Shown: positions 30,604 through 39,135, numbered from the stretch's first letter. The stretch: DNA of 45,486 nucleotides from Phytohabitans sp036906915 (GCF_036906915.1 NZ_JBAKHX010000065.1:1-45486); one strand, 5' to 3'. Notes: a model not told the origin generated them from the sequence alone. Translations and numbers: made by a program.

Positions 30604-32439
30604 CTACGAGCGGGTCTCCTCCGCGAGGCGGCAGCAGCATTTGCCCTCGCGCAGGCAGGCCAGGCCTCGCTCGTGGCCATGCGCGGCCGCAGACGCCGTG
30701 ACGGTCGTGGCCGGCGTGCGCTCGTACACGACCCGGCCGCCCACGACCGTCGCGGTGACCGGCAGGTCGACCAGGTCGTGCGGGTCGACGCCGAGCACGT
30801 CGCCGCCGACCACGCAGACGTCGCCGACCATGCCCTGTGCGAGGGTGCCCTTCCAGCCGGCCGCGTGGTCCTGCCAGGCCGGCGTCCGGGTGTACGTTGC
30901 GAGGGCCTGCGGCAGCGTGATGCGCTCGGCCTCGCCGGCCACGCCGCCGAACATGCCCTCGCGCAGCACCGCCGCCATGACGCCCTGCAGCCAGTTCGGG
31001 AGCGTCACCGGCGCGTCGGAGGCACTGGTCACCCGCACGCCGAGGTCGAGTGCGCTGCGGTACGGCCACTGGTAATCGGTGCGGGCCGGCCCGAGCACCG
31101 GGTCGAGCGTGCGGCCCAGCAGGTACTTGATGGTGGCGTTCATGTTCGCGCCGATGTCGTGGCGGGCCATCGTGCGTAGCGTCGCGCGTGAGGCGAGGTC
31201 GGCGTGGATGACGTAGTGGCGCAGGTCCGCGCGGCGCCAGTCGCGCCCCATCGCCTTGAGGTAGCCGGCGACGACCGCGTCGATGGTCGCGTCGCCGGTG
31301 GCGTGCGTGCCGACCTGGAACCCGGCGCGCACCGCGATCCGGATCATCTCGTGCAGGTTGGCGACCTGCTCACCCACCGTGGCGCCGTCGATGACGAGGC
31401 TGCCGTTGGTGCCGTCCAGGTAGGGCTCGTGCAGCCACGCCGTCTTGGCCGCGGTCGGGATGCCGTCGGCGAACAGCTTCACACCGGCCACCCGCAGCAC
31501 TTTCGGGTCGATCCCGTGCGGCGGGTGGTACCCGGCCAGGATCTCCCGCAGGTGCCGCGGCGCCGTGCCGCCGGACAGTAGCGCGTTGACCCGTACGCCC
31601 AGCGCGCCGGCGCGCGCCTTGTCGGCGTACAGGCCAAGGGTGGCGAGACCGATGCCGGGGTCGGTGACGCTGGTGACGCCCTGGGCGTGCAGCAGCGACA
31701 CGCCCACGTCGATGCTGCGCGCCACTTCCGCCGGGGTGAACGCCGGCACCACCGCGCGCACCAGCCCTTGTGCTGTCTCGCGCAAGACACCGGTCGGCTC
31801 GCCGTCCGCGTCCTTCTCGATCACGCCGCCGGGCGGCGGGACGGTGTCGCGGGTGATGCCGGCCAGCCGCAGCGCCGCCGAGTTGACGGACATCGCGTGG
31901 AACGAGAAGTCGGTCAGCACGACCGGGTGGTCGCCGGAGACCGGGTCGAGGTCGGTGCGGCGCGGCGGGCGCGGCAGCCGGTTGTCGTTCCAGCCCTGGC
32001 CGCGGATCCAGCCGTCGGGCGTGCTCGCCGCCTCGACGGCCGACCGCACCACCGCCACCAGTTCGTCGATCGTCGCGGTGTCCACGTTGTACGAGAACGG
32101 CGGGAAGTTGAGGCCGAGCGCGTTGAGGTGTACGTGCGAGTCGTTGACGCCCGGCAGCACGGTGCCGCCGGCGGCGTCGAGCACCTGGGTGCGGCGGCCG
32201 ATGAGGCGGCGCACATCCCTGGCCCGGCCGACGGCGAGCACTCGGCCGCCGCCGATGGCCACCGCCTCGGCTCTGCGGAACGCGTGATCCAGTACCAGAA
32301 TCTGTCCATTGTGGATGACCAGGTCGGCGTCGCGGCCGTGCGCGGACGCCGCGGGCGGCAAGGCGCCGATGCCCGCCGTTCCGGCGGCGGCCACGGCCGC
32401 CGCGCGCAGCACCTGTCGGCGATCCCATTCCTTACCCAT
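30604..32439 (-). CDS. Tat-exported amidohydrolase, YtcJ-like
   Basis: 611 residues. The N-terminus has a twin-arginine signal (DRRQVLRAAAVAAAGTAG, cleavage near ASA). The metal-dependent hydrolase core shows the HxH motif in VNDSHVHLN, QVGTHATGDATID and SASDAPV; the beta-sandwich parts are DLVIHNGQILVLD and the C-terminal VCVVGGDVLGVDP. Amidohydro_3/YtcJ proteins cleave amides or related bonds. An odd Cys-rich tail (CLREGKCCC) follows. Exported and possibly controlled by box 8, it could free an amine from an extracellular amide; this is inference. Confidence 0.85.
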   Translation of the reverse strand: MGKEWDRRQVLRAAAVAAAGTAGIGALPPAASAHGRDADLVIHNGQILVLDHAFRRAEAVAIGGGRVLAVGRARDVRRLIGRRTQVLDAAGGTVLPGVNDSHVHLNALGLNFPPFSYNVDTATIDELVAVVRSAVEAASTPDGWIRGQGWNDNRLPRPPRRTDLDPVSGDHPVVLTDFSFHAMSVNSAALRLAGITRDTVPPPGGVIEKDADGEPTGVLRETAQGLVRAVVPAFTPAEVARSIDVGVSLLHAQGVTSVTDPGIGLATLGLYADKARAGALGVRVNALLSGGTAPRHLREILAGYHPPHGIDPKVLRVAGVKLFADGIPTAAKTAWLHEPYLDGTNGSLVIDGATVGEQVANLHEMIRIAVRAGFQVGTHATGDATIDAVVAGYLKAMGRDWRRADLRHYVIHADLASRATLRTMARHDIGANMNATIKYLLGRTLDPVLGPARTDYQWPYRSALDLGVRVTSASDAPVTLPNWLQGVMAAVLREGMFGGVAGEAERITLPQALATYTRTPAWQDHAAGWKGTLAQGMVGDVCVVGGDVLGVDPHDLVDLPVTATVVGGRVVYERTPATTVTASAAAHGHERGLACLREGKCCCRLAEETRS

Positions 32440-32567
32440 GTCGATACTCCCCTTTGTCCGTCGGAGGTTTCAGCAGTGCGCGCACATGTCGTCGGGCCCG
32501 CCGCCACTCCCGTGGCCGCCGCCACGCCCTGCAACAGTCGCCGCCGCCCGTAACCGTTCTGGGCCAT
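32440..32567 (-). other. Short Tat-signal-like open frame upstream of the amidohydrolase
   Basis: From ATG 32567, which has GAGGAG about five bases upstream, the frame reads MAQNGYGRRRLLQGVAAATG, a good twin-arginine signal. It then runs past the amidohydrolase start in a different frame without a mature domain. A shifted frame would end in DDMCAHC and stop. It is either a tiny exported peptide with a frameshift, or what is left of a lost Tat protein. The coordinates give only the part before the amidohydrolase start. The whole gap 32440-32793 holds this frame, operator box 8 and nothing else I recognise. Confidence 0.3.
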
Positions 32568-32644
32568 CGCCACTCCTCGAGGACGCGATGCGGGAGCCGG
32601 CATCACCCGCTCGGGCCGACGCCGGCGTCGGTGACGGCAATACT

Positions 32645-32658
32645 GTTCGGGTCCAAAC
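32645..32658 (-). promoter_or_regulatory. Island operator box 8 (amidohydrolase side)
   Basis: GTTCGGGTCCAAAC, one mismatch from the family. It is 77 bp upstream of the Tat-like frame and about 205 bp upstream of the amidohydrolase start, farther than the other boxes. It marks the right edge of the island. Confidence 0.55.
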
Positions 32659-32793
32659 GAGATGTCAAGGGCAGGCGGCCCGGGCTACGCCATCGACGAG
32701 ATCGGCAGCACTCCCCCTAAGGCGTCCTAGGATGATGGTTTCCCAGCCACGAACGCGCCGTGATCATGATGGGGTCCCGCACGGTAAATTCGG

Positions 32794-33510
32794 GTGGTGG
32801 AGAAGACACGGACGGCTCTGGTGGTGCGAGGCGGATGGGAGGGGCACCAGCCGGTCAGGGCCACCGAGCTGTTCATCCCCTTCCTCGAACGCAGTGGATA
32901 CAGCGTGCGGGTCGAGGAGTCGACCGAGGTGTACGCCGACGCGGAGGCGCTCGCCGCGACCGACCTCGTCGTCCAGTGCGTCACGATGTCGCAGATCACC
33001 GGCGGCCAGCTGGCGGGCCTGCGCGCCGCGATCGAGGCCGGCACCGGGTTCACCGGCTGGCACGGCGGCATCTGCGACTCGTTTCGCGCGTCCTCGGATT
33101 ACCTGCACCTGGTCGGCGGCCAGTTCGCGACCCACCCGGGCAAGGAGCCGTGCGAGCGCGAAGGCGGCGAACAGGACAACTTCCTGCCGTACACGGTCAC
33201 CATCACCGACCTGGGCCGCACCCACCCGATCACCGCCGGCATCGACGACTTCGCGCTGCGCACCGAGCAGTACTGGGTGCTGCACGACGACCTCATCGAC
33301 GTGCTCGCCACTACCACCCACCCGACCCAGCCGTGGCACCCGTGGCACCGGCCGGTCACCTCGCCGTTGATCTGGACCCGGCGGTGGGGCGCCGGGCGGA
33401 TCGTCGTGACGACAGCCGGACACAGTCTCGACGTGCTGGAGAACCCCAACGTCCGCACCGTCATCGAAAGGGGCATTCTGTGGGCGACCCGCACGGCATC
33501 GGCATCGTAG
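32794..33510 (+). CDS. ThuA-like domain protein
   Basis: 238 residues with the ThuA/class I glutamine-amidotransferase-like fold. TALVVRGGWEGHQP at the start, GLRAAIEAGTGFTGWHGGIC in the nucleophile-elbow region, and PVTSPLIWTRRWGAGRIVVT near the end. Members are often encoded next to Gfo/Idh dehydrogenases in sugar (trehalose, sucrose) utilisation. It starts with two GTG codons and lacks a strong ribosome binding site. It overlaps the next gene by 31 bp, so the two are coupled. The reaction of ThuA proteins is poorly known. Confidence 0.83.
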   Translation: MVEKTRTALVVRGGWEGHQPVRATELFIPFLERSGYSVRVEESTEVYADAEALAATDLVVQCVTMSQITGGQLAGLRAAIEAGTGFTGWHGGICDSFRASSDYLHLVGGQFATHPGKEPCEREGGEQDNFLPYTVTITDLGRTHPITAGIDDFALRTEQYWVLHDDLIDVLATTTHPTQPWHPWHRPVTSPLIWTRRWGAGRIVVTTAGHSLDVLENPNVRTVIERGILWATRTASAS

Positions 33511-34595
33511 GTCTCGGCTTCATCTCGCGGGCGTACCTCGACACGCTCGCCGGCCATCCCTCGGTGCGCGTCGCCGCGGTCGCCGACCTCGACTCCTCGC
33601 GCTCGGCGGCGGTCGCCGCCGAGCTGCCCGGTGCCGACGCGCTGAGCGTCGAGCGGCTGCTCGACAGCCCCGACGTCCAGACCGTGGTCAACCTGACGAT
33701 CCCGGCCGCCCACGCCGCGATCGCGCACGCCGCGATCGAACACGGCAAGAACGTGTACGCCGAGAAGCCGCTCGCGGTCACCTTCCCGGACGCCCGCGCG
33801 GTCATCGACCGCGCGGCCACGGCCGGCGTCGTCATCGGTTGCGCTCCGGACACGGTCCTGGGCACGGGTACGCAGACGGCGCGCGCGGCGATCGACACCG
33901 GCCTGATCGGGCGGCCGCAGAGCGCGACTGCCGTCATGGTCACGCCGGGACACGAGCGCTGGCACCCCAACCCCGACTTCTACTACACCGCTGGCGGCGG
34001 CCCGCTGCTCGACATGGGCCCTTACTACGTCACCGCGCTCGTTCAGCTACTGGGCCCGGTCCGCGCGGTGACCGGCGCGTCCAGCCGGCTGCGCCGCGAG
34101 CGGGTCATCGGCTCGGGCCCGCGCGTCGGCGCCACCATTCCCGTCGAGGTCGACAGCCACGTGTCGGGCGTGCTCGAACACGTGAGCGGCGCCCTGTCGA
34201 CCATCACGACCAGTTTCGACGGTGTCGCCACGACGGCGGCGCCGATCGAGGTGCACGGTGAGACCGGCACCCTCTCCGTGCCGGACCCGAACCAGTTCGA
34301 CGGCGCGGTCCGGCTGTTCGCGCTAGGTGACACCGAGTGGCGCACTCTCCAGCCGTCCGCGGGCTACGCCGGCGGCGGCCGGGGGCTTGGCCTGCTCGAC
34401 CAGGTCGCCGCCGATGGGCAGCGGGCGCCGCGCGCCAACGGCGAGGTGGCCCTGCACGTACTGGAGACGATGACCGCCCTCCTGCGCTCGGCGACGGAGG
34501 GCCGCCGCGTCGAGCTGACCACGACCGCGGAGCGCCCAGCGCCAGTGCCGCTGACCCCGGTCGAGCAATGGCACGGCGCGGCGCGGCTCGCATAG
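33480..34595 (+). CDS. Gfo/Idh/MocA-family oxidoreductase
   Basis: 371 residues. N-terminal NAD(P) loop GIVGLGFISRAYL and the family motif EKPLAV with catalytic-type Lys; GGGPLLDMGPYYVTALVQLL is the conserved helix of the C-terminal domain. These enzymes oxidise sugars, inositols or their derivatives. The GTG start at 33480 has AAAGGGG about seven bases upstream. It pairs with the ThuA-like gene, so a sugar 3-keto pathway is likely; the substrate is not identified. Confidence 0.9.
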   Translation: MGDPHGIGIVGLGFISRAYLDTLAGHPSVRVAAVADLDSSRSAAVAAELPGADALSVERLLDSPDVQTVVNLTIPAAHAAIAHAAIEHGKNVYAEKPLAVTFPDARAVIDRAATAGVVIGCAPDTVLGTGTQTARAAIDTGLIGRPQSATAVMVTPGHERWHPNPDFYYTAGGGPLLDMGPYYVTALVQLLGPVRAVTGASSRLRRERVIGSGPRVGATIPVEVDSHVSGVLEHVSGALSTITTSFDGVATTAAPIEVHGETGTLSVPDPNQFDGAVRLFALGDTEWRTLQPSAGYAGGGRGLGLLDQVAADGQRAPRANGEVALHVLETMTALLRSATEGRRVELTTTAERPAPVPLTPVEQWHGAARLA

Positions 34596-34631
34596 CGTAC
34601 CGATTGACGGCATATACAGATCGCCGGTACG
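34596..34631. promoter_or_regulatory. Inverted repeat before the padR gene
   Basis: CGTACCG (34596-34602) and CGGTACG (34625-34631) are inverted, with an AT-richer GGCATATACAG between them. The site ends 8 bp before the padR start, a likely autoregulatory site. Confidence 0.45.
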
Positions 34632-34639
34632 TTGACGCG

Positions 34640-34984
34640 GTGGCTGTACAGGAACCGACCTTCTTCATACTCACTGCGTTGGCCGAACGGCCGCTGCACG
34701 GATACGGCGTCATGCAGGCCGTGGGCGAGCTGTCCGCCGGGCGGCTGACGTTGCGCGCCGGCACGCTGTACGCGGCGCTCGACCGGCTCACCGACGACGG
34801 CCTGGTCGTCGTCGACCGGGAGGAGGCCGTCGACGGGCGGCTGCGCCGGTACTACCGGCTCACCGACCACGGCGCGGCGGAGCTGCACGCGGAGGTGGAG
34901 CGGTTGCGCGCCAACGCCAGCCTGGCCGCCGCCCGGCTGCGCAAGGCCGGCCGCTTGCGCCCGGCCGCCGGCGGTGTCGGGTGA
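34640..34984 (+). CDS. PadR-family transcriptional regulator
   Basis: 114 residues, short PadR form. EPTFFILTALAERPLHGYGV begins the winged helix, then LRAGTLYAALDRLTDDGLV and RRYYRLTDHGAAEL; a short dimerisation helix ends it. The GTG start 34640 gives the normal PadR N-terminus. Its stop overlaps the next GTG start (GTGA), as in many actinomycete PadR/membrane-protein pairs where the repressor controls its partner. Confidence 0.92.
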   Translation: MAVQEPTFFILTALAERPLHGYGVMQAVGELSAGRLTLRAGTLYAALDRLTDDGLVVVDREEAVDGRLRRYYRLTDHGAAELHAEVERLRANASLAAARLRKAGRLRPAAGGVG

Positions 34985-36411
34985 CCACGATGGACGGTCT
35001 ACGCCGCTGGTACCGGTGGCTGCTGCTCGCCTACCCCCGCTGGTACCGGCGCGAGCGCGGCGCCGAGATGCTGACCACACTGCTCGACGCGGCCAGGCCG
35101 GGCCAGCGCCGGCCCGACCCGCGGGACGCGCTCGACCTGCTCCTTCGCGGCGGGCGCCGCCGGTTCGCGGTCCCGCGCGGCCCGGCGTACCCGGCCCACC
35201 TGGTGTACGCGGTCGCCGTGGCCGCCTTCGCCGGCCTCGCCGCGGCGGCCATCGCCGGCCAACTCGCCTGGCCGGTGGCGGCACCGGCACCCCAGCCTGT
35301 GGCGGCGCAGGCCGCCGCCGACACCGCGATGCCGCTGCCCGCGTCCGGCCCACCCGGCCGGTACGACGACCCGCTGGCACTGAACTACGGGGTGGAGACC
35401 GGGCCGCGGGCGCTGCGGCAGGGCTCGGCGCGGCTCGAGTACAACTACGTCGCCCCCGCCGACCGGCCCGTGACGGCCGTCGTCGAGCAGGCGCACGCCC
35501 GCATGGCGGCGGCCGGCTGGCAGGTCCGCACGCTGCAGCACGGCCACCACGTCGCCGAGTTCTGGGCCAGCGATGGCGGCCAGGTCGTCCACGTCCGCGG
35601 ATACTTTGCACTCTCCACTGTGGATCCTGTCACCGTCTGGGTGTACAGCCAGGCGGACCGCTGGATGACGCCTCTGGTGGGCGGCGCGGGGTGCGCCGGA
35701 CTCGCCGCCGGCTGGCTGCTGGCCGTGTGGACGCTGCGCCGGTTCTGGCTGCACGGCCTGCGCGGGCGCCTGGTCGCGGTGCTGTTCGCCGCGCCGGGCC
35801 TGCTCGGCGTCGGCGTCTCGCTCCTCGCCGGGGCCTACGAAGGCCTGGTGGTGGGCCTCGAGGACGGCTGGGCGCCCAACGACTCGCTGTTCGCCGCGGC
35901 GGCGTTCGCGGAGGCCGGGCCGCTGGCCGGGATCGCGGTCGCCGGCCTGGCGCTGGCCAGCGTGGTCCTCGCGCTGCCGGCGCGCTCCGGCCCGCCGTCA
36001 CCGGGGACCCGCGAGCGCCTCTGGCGGTACGGGCTCTGGTCGCTGACCAGCGTCCACCTGGCGTTCGCTGCCGCCTGGGGCCTCGTCGTCGCGCTCTTCC
36101 TGGCGCACGGGCAGCGGCTGCTCGACGCCAACGGTCCCATGGACCTCATCCCGTTCGGATACCACCCGATGAACCCGTTCATGTGGCTGTACGCGACGCT
36201 CGCGCTGCTGTACCTGTTCGGGTTCCTGGCGAGCCCCGCTCTGCTGTCCGTGTCGGTGCCGCTGCTGGTCACCGGGCGCCGCGTGGCCCGCGCCGCCGGC
36301 CTGCGAACCGCGTGGCTGGCCCTGCTCGTGGCGGCGGTGAGCGCCGTGGCGTTGCCGATCGCGATGTCCACCCCGTTGGGGCACGACGCGATGACCTGGT
36401 GGCTCGACTGA
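34981..36411 (+). CDS. Polytopic membrane protein paired with PadR
   Basis: 476 residues. The N-terminal cytoplasmic part (LLAYPRWYRRERGAEMLTTL) is the motif common in proteins encoded next to short PadR regulators. One membrane helix (about 75-95) leads to an outside domain (about 100-230). At least five further helices follow (GAGCAGLAAGWLLAVW, LVAVLFAAPGLLGVGVSLL, GIAVAGLALASVVLAL, LAFAAAWGLVVALFLA, LALLYLFGFLASPALL and a last near the C-terminus). The function is unknown; it may be an envelope-stress sensor or transporter accessory. Confidence 0.8.
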   Translation: MTTMDGLRRWYRWLLLAYPRWYRRERGAEMLTTLLDAARPGQRRPDPRDALDLLLRGGRRRFAVPRGPAYPAHLVYAVAVAAFAGLAAAAIAGQLAWPVAAPAPQPVAAQAAADTAMPLPASGPPGRYDDPLALNYGVETGPRALRQGSARLEYNYVAPADRPVTAVVEQAHARMAAAGWQVRTLQHGHHVAEFWASDGGQVVHVRGYFALSTVDPVTVWVYSQADRWMTPLVGGAGCAGLAAGWLLAVWTLRRFWLHGLRGRLVAVLFAAPGLLGVGVSLLAGAYEGLVVGLEDGWAPNDSLFAAAAFAEAGPLAGIAVAGLALASVVLALPARSGPPSPGTRERLWRYGLWSLTSVHLAFAAAWGLVVALFLAHGQRLLDANGPMDLIPFGYHPMNPFMWLYATLALLYLFGFLASPALLSVSVPLLVTGRRVARAAGLRTAWLALLVAAVSAVALPIAMSTPLGHDAMTWWLD

Positions 36412-36497
36412 GCGGCCCGATCAGGACGCGATGGCCTCGGCGCGCAGTGCGGCCATGAGCGCTCGGACCGCCGCGGATCAGTGACGGCGGACGCTTT

Positions 36498-37268
36498 TCA
36501 TAACTCCTCTCCCGGGATCGCCAGGTACGCCGCGCGCAGATCCTGGACGATCTCCGCCTCTCCCAGGTAGGTGGTCTGGTCGATCTGGCCGACCGGCCGG
36601 ACGCCGATCGCGGCGTTGGTCACGAACGCCGCCGGCATCGACGCCGCCGACGCGAGGTCGACCTCCCGCGTCGACTCGGCCCGACCGAGCGACCGCAGCA
36701 GCGCCATGGTCACCCCGGGCAGGTGCTGGGCCGCGGGCCACACCAGCCGTTCGCCGTCGAAGAAGCCGACGTTCCAGGTAGCGCCCTCGGAGACGTTGCC
36801 GTGCCGGTCGACGAACAGGACGTCGTCGAACCCGCTCCGCTGCGCGATCCGCCGCTGCCGGACGGCCGCGAACAGCCCGACGTGCTTCACCCCGGGCTCG
36901 TCCCGCTCGTGGCGCGCGGTCCGCAGCCGCAGCGGCGGCAGCTCGTGATCCTGTACCGGTCGGGTGGTGACGAGCAGGTGTGGCTCGGCGGGTCGCGCGG
37001 GACGAGCCAGATCCAGGTCCGGCGCGAAGACCGTCACCCGGACCATGGTGGAGCGTTCGCCGCAGGCGCGCCGGACCAGCCGGCGGACCGTGACCGGGTC
37101 GAGCTCGGCGTCGAAGACGGTGCGGCAGTCACTGACCAGCCGGCGCAGGTGCAGCGACAGGCCACGCACCCGCCCGCCGTCGACGCGCATCGTGGTGAAG
37201 TGGCCGTAGTTGTAGAGTGCCAGGGCGGCAAGCTCCTCCGCTGTCACGCTCCGGCCGTCGAGCTCCAT
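36498..37268 (-). CDS. Class IV aminotransferase (BCAT/aminodeoxychorismate lyase-like)
   Basis: 256 residues with fold type IV features: PLP lysine Lys128 (GVKHVGLFAAVR), EGATWNVGF around the phosphate-binding Glu, and AFVTNAAIGVRPV at the end. It is smaller than branched-chain aminotransferases (about 300), closer to aminodeoxychorismate lyase or D-amino acid transaminase size. The substrate is unclear. It follows the SDR gene after 4 bp, so they form an operon. The 86 bp to the left up to the membrane protein gene contain only a short open stretch of no clear identity. Confidence 0.82.
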   Translation of the reverse strand: MELDGRSVTAEELAALALYNYGHFTTMRVDGGRVRGLSLHLRRLVSDCRTVFDAELDPVTVRRLVRRACGERSTMVRVTVFAPDLDLARPARPAEPHLLVTTRPVQDHELPPLRLRTARHERDEPGVKHVGLFAAVRQRRIAQRSGFDDVLFVDRHGNVSEGATWNVGFFDGERLVWPAAQHLPGVTMALLRSLGRAESTREVDLASAASMPAAFVTNAAIGVRPVGQIDQTTYLGEAEIVQDLRAAYLAIPGEEL

Positions 37269-37272
37269 GTGA

Positions 37273-37992
37273 TCAATCCTGCCCGACGGCGGCGACCTGT
37301 TCGAAGCGGAACTCGCGGATGAAGCAGTCCCTCGGCTGGCCCACCGCGAACAGCACGCAGTCGACGACGGCCCGCGCGGTGAGTTCGCCGGACGACTCGC
37401 GAGGCCCGTCCTGCACGAAGTCCGGCGGAAACAGCGAGATCACCCGGATCCCCTCGGCACGCACCCGATGGGACAGGATCTCGGCGAACCCCGCCTGGGC
37501 GTGCTTGGCGGCGTAGAACGCTGGGTGCGCGCCGGAGCGGCGGTGACCCACCTCCCCGCAGCTGGAGATCAGGTTGACGATGTCGGGCCGCGCCGAGGCG
37601 CGCAGCAGCGGCAGCAGGTGCTTGGTCAGCAGCACCGTCCCGGTCGCGGCACCGGCGATCGCGTCGACGATGTCGTCGTCCCCGACGTCGCCGAGGTCCT
37701 CGCCGTGCAGGTACCTCGCACCGTTGTTGACCAGGACATCGAGGCGGTCCGTGCGCTCGGCGAGCGCCGCCGCGAACGCCCGCACCGAGTCGGGACTGGC
37801 CAGGTCGCAGTCGAACGCCTCTGCGCCGCCGTGCCCGCGCCGCCTGATCAGGTCCACCGTGCGTTCGGCCGCGGTGGCCTGGCGGGCGGCCACGAACACG
37901 TGCGCGCCGAGTTCGGCGAAGGCCGTCGCCAGTACGCGTCCCGTGTCGCGCCCCGCCCCGGTGACCACGACCCGCACCCCATCAAGACTCAC
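37273..37992 (-). CDS. Short-chain dehydrogenase/reductase
   Basis: 239 residues, classical SDR. Cofactor motif TGAGRDTG (11-18), NNGA, an active-site Ser in NLISSCGEVG and YAAKH. The acidic CDLASPDS after strand 3 fits NADP- or NAD-dependent forms. It is first gene of the pair with the class IV aminotransferase; an oxidation/transamination pair is possible. No clear operator is seen upstream in the 47-bp gap. Confidence 0.88.
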   Translation of the reverse strand: MSLDGVRVVVTGAGRDTGRVLATAFAELGAHVFVAARQATAAERTVDLIRRRGHGGAEAFDCDLASPDSVRAFAAALAERTDRLDVLVNNGARYLHGEDLGDVGDDDIVDAIAGAATGTVLLTKHLLPLLRASARPDIVNLISSCGEVGHRRSGAHPAFYAAKHAQAGFAEILSHRVRAEGIRVISLFPPDFVQDGPRESSGELTARAVVDCVLFAVGQPRDCFIREFRFEQVAAVGQD

Positions 37993-38039
37993 CTGTAGAT
38001 CACATCAGATACGGTTCGCTCCCTGGCCCTCGACCGCCT

Positions 38040-38942
38040 CTAACGCCGCCCGGCCGGGCCGTGAGCGGGGTCCGGTGCCGCCCGCGTAGCCGCCGTCCGG
38101 GGGCGGATGACGTAGCCGAACCCGGCGGCCGTGAAGAGCATGACGAGGCTGTAAACGGCCGCCGGCACGGCGATCTCCGTGCTGTCCAGCAGCGTCGTCG
38201 CGATGACGATGGCCAACGTTCCATTGTGGATGCCGACCTCCATGGCCGCCGACACCGACTCCGCGCGGCCGACCCTGGCCAGCCGTGGCGCGAGGTACCC
38301 GACCGCGAGGCTGATCAGGTTGAAGATCAGGACCGCCGCTCCCGCCGCCTTGAAGTACTCGCCGATGTTCTCCCTCTCGTTGGTGATCGCGCCCGCGATC
38401 ACCAACACCAGCACCACGACGGACAGGATCCGCACCGGGCGGTGCATGCGCTCGGCGAACTCGCGCCAGCGATACCGGACCAGCATGCCCAAGGCGACCG
38501 GCACCAGCACGATCGCGAAGACCTGGAGCACCTTGTCGAACTGCAGGCCGATCTGGCCCGTTCCACCCAGGAAGTGTTCCAGGGAGAGGTTGACCACGAT
38601 GGGCAGCGTGAAGACCGCGAGCACCGAGTTGACGGCGGTCAGGGAGACGTTGAGCGCCACATTGCCGCCGAAGAGGTGGCTGTAGACGTTGGCCATGGTG
38701 CCGCCGGGCGAGGCGGCCAGCAGCATCATGCCGACCGCGAGCGCGGGCGGCAGGTCCAAGGCCAGCACCAGGGCGAAGCACACCGCCGGGAGCAGCAGCA
38801 CCTGGCAGGTCAGCGCGATCAGCACGGCCTTGGGAAACTGCACGACCCGCTTGAAGTCGGCCACGTCCAGGCCGAGCCCTAGCCCGAGCATGACGATCCC
38901 GAGGGCGACGGGCAGGAGCACCTGGGTCAAGACCGAATCCAT
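38040..38942 (-). CDS. Bile acid:sodium symporter (BASS)-family transporter
   Basis: 300 residues with about nine to ten helices. The start QVLLPVALGIVMLGLGLGLD, then PKAVLIALTCQVLLLPAVCF, SPGGTMANVYSHLFGGNVAL (the family Na-binding-type crossover) and AMEVGIHNGTLAIVIATTLL, mark the BASS fold. It moves organic anions with sodium; substrates range from pantoate to pyruvate and sterol acids. The ATG at 38942 is chosen as the natural family start, although its ribosome binding site is weak; 38981 is the alternative. Confidence 0.88.
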   Translation of the reverse strand: MDSVLTQVLLPVALGIVMLGLGLGLDVADFKRVVQFPKAVLIALTCQVLLLPAVCFALVLALDLPPALAVGMMLLAASPGGTMANVYSHLFGGNVALNVSLTAVNSVLAVFTLPIVVNLSLEHFLGGTGQIGLQFDKVLQVFAIVLVPVALGMLVRYRWREFAERMHRPVRILSVVVLVLVIAGAITNERENIGEYFKAAGAAVLIFNLISLAVGYLAPRLARVGRAESVSAAMEVGIHNGTLAIVIATTLLDSTEIAVPAAVYSLVMLFTAAGFGYVIRPRTAATRAAPDPAHGPAGRR

Positions 38943-38998
38943 AGCCGAGGATTCTTCACGTAGGCACCGAACGATGCCCATCGACCAAAGAGGTGGAC

Positions 38999-39109
38999 CT
39001 AGAGGCGCACGGATCCGCGCAGGAGGGACGCGGTCTCGGGGTCCGCCCGGTAGAAGGACTCGAGCGGGTCGGCCAGGACCGGATCGGCGAAGGTCTCGAG
39101 TAAAGCCAG
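38999..39109 (-). pseudogene. Short coding remnant, unidentified
   Basis: Leftward reading gives ALLETFADPVLADPLESFYR followed by ADPETASLL and a TAG stop at 38999, with normal codon use. A separate ATG near 39137 begins MTETVACPPAGF in another frame. Together they could be the two ends of a small gene broken by a frameshift. No family recognised. Confidence 0.3.
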
Positions 39110-39135
39110 CGGGCGGACACGCTACGGTTTCGGTC

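Noticed and set aside
36412..36497. Possible small gene between the membrane protein and aminotransferase genes
   Set aside because: Leftward reading gives only AAVRALMAALRAEAIAS before a stop; it is too short to assign and has no start signal.
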